Shown: in pieces, positions 1-5,500 of the stretch
Layout of the letters: every line of letters begins with the position of its first letter
Numbering within the stretch: position 1 is the stretch's first letter
DNA from: an uncultured bacterium
GTDB lineage: Bacteria; Planctomycetota; JAJSAM01; JAJVHW01
Direction of reading: 5' to 3'
Assembly: GCA_937996235.1 (NCBI GenBank)
Contig: CALKVK010000004.1
Span: 1-15,874 of the forward strand
Length of the DNA stretch: 15,874 bases
Notes under the pieces: model-generated
Database searches by the model: none
The model's input: the letters and a program-made list of their open reading frames with translations, nothing else
What the model was told of the DNA's origin: nothing
Translations under genes and position numbers: made by a program

Positions 1-431
1 GGCGTCTCGGCACGGCCGCGACGGCGCGGACCGCGTCGACGCCAGGGTCGGGGTCCGGGGTCGGGGCGGGGCGGGGCGGCGACCTGCCGCGTCGCCCTGG
101 GGACGCTGGCAGCTAAGTCGCCCTGGGGACGCTGGCAGCTAAGTCGGGTTCCAGCCTCGGGATCGGCAGGCACCAGGCCGCGGGGCGTCTCGGCACGGCC
201 GCGACGGCGCGGACCGCGTCGACGCCAGGGTCGGGGTCGGGGTCGGGGTCCGGGGCCGGGGCGGGGCGGGGCGGCGACCTGCCGCGTCGCCCTGGGGACG
301 CTGGCAGCTAAGTCGGGTTGCAGCCTCGGGATCGGCAGGCACCAGGCCGGGGGGCGTCTCGGCACGCACGCGACGGCGCGGACCGCGTCGACGCCAGGGT
401 CGGGGTCGGGGCGAGCCGGCGACCTGCCGCG
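1..431. repeat. G-rich tandem repeat array, about 2.5 copies
   Basis: Unit starts at 1, 184 and 353 all begin GGCGTCTCGGCAC and run on almost identically, giving spacings of 183 and 169 bp. Both spacings reduce to a 157-bp core. The first copy carries an extra 26-bp internal duplication, and the second carries two extra GGTCGG-type hexamers (12 bp). The third copy is shortened and diverges after about 431. The G-run tract inside each unit is a likely site of length variation. No reading frame across the array looks like a conserved protein. I see nothing CRISPR-like. The array runs off the left edge of the window, so its full extent is unknown. Confidence 0.9.
93..144. repeat. 26-bp perfect tandem duplication inside repeat copy 1
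   Basis: Positions 93-118 and 119-144 are identical and begin CGCCCTGGGGACGCTGGCAG. Only the first long unit carries this doubling. It accounts for exactly the 26-bp excess of copy 1 over the shared core length, so it is a recent local slippage or recombination event. Confidence 0.9.
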
Positions 432-440
432 TGTCAGTGT

Positions 441-475
441 CGAGGCTGGAACCCGACTTAGCTGCCAGCGTCCCC
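441..475. repeat. Inverted 35-bp copy of part of the array unit
   Basis: Positions 441-475 are the exact reverse complement of 125-159, the segment beginning GGGGACGCTGGCAGCTAAG in copy 1. The array therefore ends with an oppositely oriented piece of its own unit. The two 35-bp arms are perfect and about 280 bp apart, so they could form a long cruciform or transcript hairpin enclosing the array. Confidence 0.88.
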
Positions 476-504
476 GTTTGGCGGCGGCCGGGCCTGGAAT
501 CACC

Positions 505-530
505 GAGGGCTCGCCTCGCGGCGAGCCCTC
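505..530. terminator. Strong hairpin, possible terminator
   Basis: GAGGGCTCGCC (505-515) pairs perfectly with GGCGAGCCCTC (520-530) around a 4-base TCGC loop. There is no T-tract after either side, so if it terminates transcription it does so without a classical U-run. It lies just after the repeat array and could insulate the exporter operon from upstream transcription. Confidence 0.4.
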
Positions 531-627
531 GTCCATCCTGCAGGAACCCGGTTGGTCGGGGTTGGTTGGGGCTTTAGATCAGGGATATCAGGGTCGTGTT
601 ACTTACCTAATGGTCCTTGTCTGGTCG

Positions 628-662
628 CCAGGCCCCTGCATTCCGTTCCGCCGCAGGCCTGG
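628..662. other. Bulged hairpin in exporter leader
   Basis: CCAGGC (628-633) pairs with GCCTGG (657-662), and CTGC (636-639) pairs with GCAG (653-656). A two-base CC bulge on the left arm separates the two stems. It lies about 340 bp before the exporter start codon. Whether it acts in RNA or DNA is unknown. Confidence 0.4.
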
Positions 663-802
663 GGGGACCCGCGTCGGCACCCTAGTACCCGCAAGCAGCG
701 GGCCAATTGCGGCACGAAGCGGTCTCCGAACATACAAGAACATAGCACAAAACGACTTACGACTCTGACGGCACCCCGCGGCAGCGGCTGGGAGCCCGAC
801 GG

Positions 803-837
803 GATCCCGCTCACGTGCGGAATCGCACGCGGGGATC
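803..837. other. Imperfect inverted repeat before the exporter gene
   Basis: GATCCCGC (803-810) and CGTGCG (814-819) on the left face CGCACG (824-829) and CGGGGATC (830-837) on the right, around a GAAT loop with small bulges. It contains the palindrome CACGTG (812-817). It could be an operator or an RNA hairpin. The sequence does not decide between these. Confidence 0.35.
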
Positions 838-999
838 CGCACGCCTGAGGCCCCGTGCGCGAACGCGCACCCCCCGCGCCGGCGGCACGTCCCGCCCGCC
901 GACGGGCCCGCGACGCGCCGCGCTCCCCCACACGCGACCCCGTCGGCCGCCCGGGAGTTCCGGCGCGGTCCGGCCCCTCGGGTACAAGCGGGGGTTCCG

Positions 1000-2763
1000 G
1001 TGCGCCGCTTCGCCCGCCTGCTGCCGTTCGTCCGCCCGTACCGCGTCCGGCTCGTGGCGGGCTTCGCGTCCGTCGTCCTGACGGTCGCCGCCCAGGCGTA
1101 CGTCCCCCGCGCCTTCAAGTTCGCGTTCGACGCGCTCCCCGGCGACGCCCCGGACGTGCACACGGCCGCCGCGTGGGCCGGCGTCGCCGTGCTCCTGACG
1201 GCGCTCCGCGGCGTGTTCCAGTACGTGATGCGCAAGACGCTCGTCGGCGTCTCCCGGGAGCTCGAGCGCGGCCTGCGCGACCGCCTGTACGCGAGCCTCC
1301 TGCGGCGCAGCCCGGCGTGGCTCGCCCGGCACCACACGGGCGACGTGATGAGCCGCCTGACGGCCGACGTCGAGGCGGTCCGCATGAGCGTCGGCCCCGG
1401 CCTCATGTACGTCGCCAACACCGCACTCCTCGCGCCGCTCGCGTTCTGGTTCATGTGGCGGATGAGCCCCGCGCTCACGCTGCTGAACCTGCTCCCGCTC
1501 TGCGGCGTGGCGCTCGCGACGCGGCTCCTCGCGCCGCGCATGCACACCGCGTCGGTCGCCGTTCAGGAGTCGCAGGCCGAACTCTCGACCCGCGCGCAGG
1601 AGAGCTTCGCGGGCGTGCGCGTCGTGAAGTCGTTCGCCCACGAGGAGCACGAGGTCACGAGCTTCGCCGAGCGCGCCGAGCGCTCGCGCGCCGCGAACCT
1701 CGACCTCTCCGACGCGCGCGCGCTCTTCCAGCCCGTGATCGGCTTCATGAAGGGCGGCGCGCTCGTCCTCACGCTGCTCGTCGGCGGGCGCATGATGGCG
1801 CAGGGCACGCTGGGACTCGGCGACTTCCTCGCGTTCAACCTGTACGCGGCCATGCTGATGTGGCCGATGATCTCGCTCGGCTGGGTCATCTCGCTCTGGC
1901 AGCGCGGACGCGCTGCGATGGACCGCCTGGCAACGCTCCTCGACGAGGAGCCGGAGATCCGCGACGCCCCGGACGCGCTCGCGCCCGCGACCGTGCGCGG
2001 CGAACTCGAGGTGCGCGCGCTGACGTTCCGCTACGACGGCGCGCCGACGCCCGCGCTCGAGGACGTCTCCTTCCGCGTGCCCGCAGGCCACACGCTCGCG
2101 GTCGTCGGCCCGACCGGCGCCGGCAAGAGCACGCTGCTCGCCCTCCTGCCGCGCATCCTCGCGACGCCCGCGGGCTGCGTGTTCCTGGACGGCGAGCCCG
2201 TCGAGCGCCTGCGCCTCGACACGCTGCGCCGCGCGATGGGTTTCGTACCGCAGGACACGTTCCTCTTCAGCGACACCATCCGCGAGAACGTGGCGTTCGG
2301 CTTCGACGACTCGCGCGAGAACGCGGCGAACCTCGAGCCGCGCGTCCGCGACGCGCTCGCGAAGGCACGCGTCGCGGACGAGATCGACGCGCTGCCGCAG
2401 GGCCTCGACAGTCTGCTCGGCGAGCGCGGCGTGAACCTCTCGGGCGGACAGCGCCAGCGCACGGCGATCGCACGCGCGCTCGCCGCGGACCCACCGATCC
2501 TCCTGCTCGACGACTGCCTCTCGGCAGTGGACGCGCGCACGGAGGCGGAGATCCTCGCCAACCTGCGCGAGGTGCTCGCGGGGCGCACGACCGTGCTCGT
2601 GACGCACCGCGTCGCCGCGGCGCGCCTCGCCGACGAGATCCTGGTGCTCGACGGCGGACGCGTGGTCGCACGCGGCACGCACGCCGCACTGCTCGCCGAG
2701 GACGGGCTCTACGCGCGACTCGCGCAGAGGCAGTCGCTGGAAGAACGGCTGGAAGCCGCATGA
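1000..2763 (+). CDS. ABC exporter half-transporter, subunit with degenerate catalytic site (MdlA/BmrC-like)
   Basis: This 587-residue inner-membrane protein has an N-terminal type IV exporter membrane domain (about residues 1-310) and a C-terminal ATPase domain. Visible motifs are Walker A GPTGAGKS (370-377), signature LSGGQ (480-484), Walker B ending in Asp504-Asp505, and the H-loop His536. Walker B normally ends Asp-Glu; here the catalytic glutamate is replaced by Asp505. That substitution is known in one partner of heterodimeric exporters such as TM287/288, BmrCD and MdlAB. The signature motif is canonical, so it completes the active site of the partner encoded downstream. The start is GTG at 1000, preceded only by a weak G-rich tract. 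Its stop overlaps the next start (ATGA), so the pair is translationally coupled. The substrate cannot be deduced; lipids or hydrophobic drugs are typical for the family. Confidence 0.93.
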   Translation: MRRFARLLPFVRPYRVRLVAGFASVVLTVAAQAYVPRAFKFAFDALPGDAPDVHTAAAWAGVAVLLTALRGVFQYVMRKTLVGVSRELERGLRDRLYASLLRRSPAWLARHHTGDVMSRLTADVEAVRMSVGPGLMYVANTALLAPLAFWFMWRMSPALTLLNLLPLCGVALATRLLAPRMHTASVAVQESQAELSTRAQESFAGVRVVKSFAHEEHEVTSFAERAERSRAANLDLSDARALFQPVIGFMKGGALVLTLLVGGRMMAQGTLGLGDFLAFNLYAAMLMWPMISLGWVISLWQRGRAAMDRLATLLDEEPEIRDAPDALAPATVRGELEVRALTFRYDGAPTPALEDVSFRVPAGHTLAVVGPTGAGKSTLLALLPRILATPAGCVFLDGEPVERLRLDTLRRAMGFVPQDTFLFSDTIRENVAFGFDDSRENAANLEPRVRDALAKARVADEIDALPQGLDSLLGERGVNLSGGQRQRTAIARALAADPPILLLDDCLSAVDARTEAEILANLREVLAGRTTVLVTHRVAAARLADEILVLDGGRVVARGTHAALLAEDGLYARLAQRQSLEERLEAA

Positions 2764-4580
2764 GTCGCGACGACGACGCCTTCCGCCAGGACTCGGACGA
2801 GCTCTCGGGCAAGGCCTTCGACCTGCGCCTGATGCTGCGCATGCTGCGCTACGTGCGGCCCTACCGCGCGCAGTTCACGCTCTCTGTCGTCACCGTCACG
2901 GTCGTCGTGTTCCTGGACCTGCTGCAGTCGGAGTTGCTGAAGCGCGTGCTCGACGGCCCGCTGCACACGGCGGTGACCAGCGGCCGCGGCATGGCCGGCT
3001 GGCGCGACGCCGCGTCGGAGGTGACCCTCTGGTCGGCCGGCATCGCGGCGCTCGCGGTGCTCACCGCGGCGCTCGGCGTCGTGCAGGTGCGCGCGATCAA
3101 CCGCGTGGCGCAGAGCGCGATGCGCGACCTGCGCGTGCAGGTCTTCCGCCACGTGCAGCACCAGTCGCTGCGCTTCTTCGACCGCAACCCCGTCGGGCGT
3201 CTCGTCACGCGCGTGGTGCACGATGTCGAGGCGCTCGCCGACCTGCTGACGTCGGGACTCGACGCGATCTTCCACGACGTGTTCCTGCTCACGGGCATCG
3301 TGATCTGGATGCTCGTCGTGGACTGGCGGCTGGCGCTCGTCAGTCTGCTCGTCGTCCCCCCGCTCGGCGTCGTCACGCAGATGTTCCGCGGCGCGTCGCG
3401 ACGCGCCTTCCGCAACGTGCGCGAGCGCGTCGCGGCCGTGAACTCGACGATCCAGGAGTCCATCTCCGGCGTGCGCGTGATCCAGGCGTTCGTGCAGGAG
3501 CGCAAGAGCACGCGGCGCTTCGAGCGGCAGGACCGCGAGCTCGCCGACGCGCACCTCTCCACCGTCTCCAACTTCTCGCTCTTCTTCCCGCTGATCGAGC
3601 TCCTCGGCGTGATGGGCAAGTCGCTCGTCGTCTGGTGGGGCGCGCGCGCGATCGTCGACCACTCGCTCACGTTCGGCGAGCTGACGCAGTTCGTGTTCCT
3701 CGTCGACACGTTCTTCCGGCCCATCCGCGACGTGTCCGAGAAGTTCAACATCCTGCAGGGCTCGATGGCGTCGGCCGAGCGCCTGTTCCGCCTGCTCGAC
3801 CGCGCGCCGGATCTCGTCGGCCCGGCCGGCGGCTTCGCGCCGGCGCGGCTCGAGGGCGCCGTGGCGTTCCGCGACGTCACGTTCGGCTACGCGCGCGAGC
3901 GCCCGGTGCTGCGCGGCGTGAGCTTCGAGGTCGCGGCGGGCGAGACGGTCGCGCTCGTCGGCGCGACCGGCGCCGGCAAGACGACGGTCGCGTCGCTCGT
4001 CACACGGCTCTACGACGCGGACGGCGGCAGCGTGCGCGTGGACGGCGTGGACGTGCGCGAGCACGACCTCGTCGCGCTGCGCCGCGGCATCACCGTGGTC
4101 CCGCAGGACGTGTACCTCTTCTCGGGCACCGTCGAGGAGAACCTGCGCATGGGCGACGCGTCGCTCTCGCGCGAGGAGCTGCTCGCCGCGTGCGAGGCCG
4201 TCGGCGCCGATCGCGTCATCGCGCGCATCCCGGGCGGCCTCGACGGCCAGGTCGGCGAACGTGGCGGACGCCTCTCCGTCGGGGAGCGGCAGCTCCTCGC
4301 CCTGGCGCGCGCACTCGCGCAGGACCCGGCGGTGCTGGTGCTCGACGAGGCGACGAGCAGCGTCGACTCCGAGACCGAGCACCTGATCCAGCGCGCGCTC
4401 GAACGCCTGCAGCAGGGGCGCACGACGATCGTCATCGCGCACCGCCTCTCCACCATCCGCCGCGCGAGCCGCATCCTCGTGTTCCACCACGGCGAGCTGC
4501 GCGAGGAGGGCGCGCACCAGGAGCTGGTCGAGCGCGACGGGATCTACGCGACGCTGCATCGGCTGCAGTTCGCCGCGTGA
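2760..4580 (+). CDS. ABC exporter half-transporter, catalytic partner (MdlB/BmrD-like)
   Basis: This 606-residue protein is the second half of the heterodimer. A charged N-terminal tail (about 30 residues) precedes a six-helix membrane domain and a C-terminal ATPase domain. Motifs are Walker A GATGAGKT (401-408), Walker B ending Asp529-Glu530 with the catalytic glutamate intact, and the H-loop His561. The signature is LSVGE (505-509) instead of LSGGQ. The degeneracies are complementary. Site 1 combines this Walker A/B with the partner's good LSGGQ and should hydrolyse ATP. Site 2 combines the partner's Asp505 with this poor signature and should mainly hold nucleotide. The ATG lies inside the upstream stop (ATGA overlap), which fixes both the start and the operon. 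Downstream is a 23-bp inverted repeat that may end the operon. Confidence 0.94.
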   Translation: MSRDDDAFRQDSDELSGKAFDLRLMLRMLRYVRPYRAQFTLSVVTVTVVVFLDLLQSELLKRVLDGPLHTAVTSGRGMAGWRDAASEVTLWSAGIAALAVLTAALGVVQVRAINRVAQSAMRDLRVQVFRHVQHQSLRFFDRNPVGRLVTRVVHDVEALADLLTSGLDAIFHDVFLLTGIVIWMLVVDWRLALVSLLVVPPLGVVTQMFRGASRRAFRNVRERVAAVNSTIQESISGVRVIQAFVQERKSTRRFERQDRELADAHLSTVSNFSLFFPLIELLGVMGKSLVVWWGARAIVDHSLTFGELTQFVFLVDTFFRPIRDVSEKFNILQGSMASAERLFRLLDRAPDLVGPAGGFAPARLEGAVAFRDVTFGYARERPVLRGVSFEVAAGETVALVGATGAGKTTVASLVTRLYDADGGSVRVDGVDVREHDLVALRRGITVVPQDVYLFSGTVEENLRMGDASLSREELLAACEAVGADRVIARIPGGLDGQVGERGGRLSVGERQLLALARALAQDPAVLVLDEATSSVDSETEHLIQRALERLQQGRTTIVIAHRLSTIRRASRILVFHHGELREEGAHQELVERDGIYATLHRLQFAA

Positions 4581-4586
4581 GCGCGC

Positions 4587-4666
4587 GAGTCCCGGGATCT
4601 ACGGGCGCGGCGGCGGGGCGTGCGGTCTGCGATCGCGGCTCGTCGCGCCCGTAGATGCCGGGACTC
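4587..4666. terminator. Long inverted repeat after the exporter operon
   Basis: The arms 4587-4609 and 4644-4666 are 23 bp each and complementary at 22 positions; the left arm begins GAGTCCCGGGATCTACGGGC. The loop is 34 nt. It starts 6 bp after the exporter stop, where a terminator or transcript-stabilising hairpin would be expected, but no T-tract follows. The long arms and loop are also compatible with a small palindromic mobile repeat. I favour an operon-end structure with moderate confidence. Confidence 0.5.
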
Positions 4667-4670
4667 GGGC

Positions 4671-4867
4671 ACCCCGCGGCGAGGGGGATCGACGGGGGCG
4701 ATCGCAGTCGACGCGGGGTGCTGCGCTCGCTTTGCATTTCTGCGCGCTCCGCGCGCAGACGACAGGACGACGCGTTCCGCGTCGTCCTGCGGGGCCTTGG
4801 ACGGCTGTCGGTAGGACGGCGGAGGGCGAGGTCCGCGACGCGTGCCTGCACACGGTGTCGGACACCG
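4671..4867. repeat. Cluster of four further inverted repeats
   Basis: Four more hairpins follow in close order. ACCCCGCG (4671-4678) pairs with CGCGGGGT (4712-4719), with a nested GATCG/CGATC pair. TGCGCGC (4741-4747) pairs with GCGCGCA (4751-4757). CAGGACGACGCG (4763-4774) pairs with CGCGTCGTCCTG (4778-4789) around a 3-base loop. CGGTGTC (4853-4859) pairs with GACACCG (4861-4867) across a single base. None is followed by a run of T. Together with 4587-4666 they make about 280 bp of DNA dominated by secondary structure, with no gene. Confidence 0.6.
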
Positions 4868-4875
4868 CTACGGCA

Positions 4876-5096
4876 GTGGGGACAGGGCTGCCTTTTTGCC
4901 TTTACCTCGCAGAGTGGGCGGCGTCGCGCGTGCAGCCGACCCACGTCGCCGAGATCCCGTTGCGCACCGCGAAGAGCGAGGCTGCGCCGAGGCTGACGGG
5001 GCGCGCTCGACGCACCTGCGCAGAGCTCGTCGCGGGGCACGCTCTTCGGACCGTTGACCGCCGGTGAGACGGGCAGAAGAGCAGCCCTGTCCCCAC
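4876..5096. mobile_element. 221-bp MITE-like element with perfect 16-bp terminal inverted repeats
   Basis: The left end GTGGGGACAGGGCTGC (4876-4891) is the exact reverse complement of the right end (5081-5096), and similarity continues about nine bases inward with mismatches. The ends resemble, from memory, the GGGGACAG-type termini that flank REP-associated tyrosine transposase (Y1/RAYT) genes in several phyla; this was not checked. Read on the minus strand, a short stretch around 4930-4990 (SLFAVRNGISATWVGCT) faintly recalls the C-terminal helix-turn-helix of such proteins, followed by the stop and the terminal repeat. There is no intact transposase. The element is either a non-autonomous copy or a badly decayed remnant. 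Confidence 0.55.
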
Positions 5097-5118
5097 ACCG
5101 AAAGAATAGGAGGGAAGC

Positions 5119-5274
5119 ATGTCCGATCGAGCGACGGGCGAGAGTTCACGAAACGCCCAACCCGGAACACTCTTTCGGCGCCTCGCTCGAACGGGGACGC
5201 CGCCAGCTGAGACCGGCCTCCGCCTCAGCGATGCCACCGACCGATCAGGCCTGCACGGGAGTACGGAACCTTGA
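5119..5274 (+). CDS. Possible 51-codon truncated gene start running into the 176-bp repeat
   Basis: An AGGAGG ribosome-binding sequence (5109-5114) sits 4 bases before an ATG, which is stronger than most starts in this window. The product would be 51 residues, starting MSDRATGESSRNAQPG. From residue 11 onward the frame is supplied by the 176-bp palindromic repeat that begins at 5150, where it stops. The likeliest reading is the surviving 5' end of a gene whose remainder was lost or displaced when the repeat and restriction gene arrived. It could also be a chance Shine-Dalgarno. No domain is recognisable and no function is proposed. Confidence 0.25.
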   Translation: MSDRATGESSRNAQPGTLFRRLARTGTPPAETGLRLSDATDRSGLHGSTEP

Positions 5275-5325
5275 ACCGATCCCCTGCCGCGCGCCGGAGC
5301 CGAGAAGTCGCTCCGGGTTCGGAAT
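5150..5325. repeat. 176-bp palindromic repeat, copy A (upstream of the restriction gene)
   Basis: This segment aligns without gaps to 8484-8659, with 157 of 176 positions identical by my count. Its ends are inverted relative to each other: AACCCGG near 5158-5164 faces CCGGGTT near 5313-5319, and CTTTCGGC faces GCCGAGA. The whole unit could therefore fold into one long imperfect hairpin with inner stems. Pairing of the outer arms is weaker in this copy (15 of 21) than in copy B (19 of 21). It stands in direct orientation to copy B, with the restriction gene between them. I find no further copy in the window. Confidence 0.9.
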
Positions 5326-5500
5326 CCTTTGATCGCGCCTCGACCCGCAAGAGGTGTGGCGCCAGAGCGAGCGCGAATTCCGGGACGCGGCGAGGTTGCT
5401 CGGAGCGCCAGATCTCAAGTCCTCCGAAGTATCCAGGACGAACGCCCCGTCTCCTCGCTACTCTCCCGCGTTGGGTAGACGACCTCCGGAGGGCGTACCG

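Larger units (their letters stand above)
476..999. other. Non-coding leader region upstream of the ABC exporter
   Basis: I find no gene with family-like sequence here in either strand. The region holds a perfect 11-bp hairpin (505-530), a bulged hairpin (628-662) and an imperfect hairpin at 803-837. Around 718-770 there is a patch clearly lower in GC than its surroundings, which is a plausible place for promoter elements, but no convincing -35/-10 pair stands out. Short open frames exist but have no recognisable domains and are typical of GC-rich DNA. Confidence 0.5.

Noticed and set aside
1..475. CRISPR array.
   Set aside because: The unit is 157-183 bp with no alternation of short repeats and unique spacers, and there are no cas genes.
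600..770. tRNA or other RNA gene in the lower-GC patch upstream of the exporter.
   Set aside because: I could not build a cloverleaf or match a known RNA family. Only isolated hairpins are supported.
811..2682. Long minus-strand frame opposite the first ABC subunit, and a similar one opposite the second.
   Set aside because: These are shadow frames typical of GC-rich coding DNA. The plus-strand frames carry complete ABC motifs.
4902..5096. An intact RAYT-type transposase in the 221-bp element.
   Set aside because: The element is too short and no catalytic Tyr or HUH histidine motif is visible. Only a faint C-terminal resemblance remains.
5150..5325. Integron attC site for the palindromic repeat (GCCCAAC near 5154 fits the R' core).
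   Set aside because: Copy B has TCCCAAC, which breaks the consensus. No GTTRRRY core is seen at the other end, and no integrase is present. The cassette-like layout is kept as a finding but not called an integron.
5354..5500. GTG start adding 49 residues to the restriction enzyme.
   Set aside because: It has no convincing ribosome-binding site and the residues are family-unlike, while GGAGGG lies 7 bases before ATG 5501.
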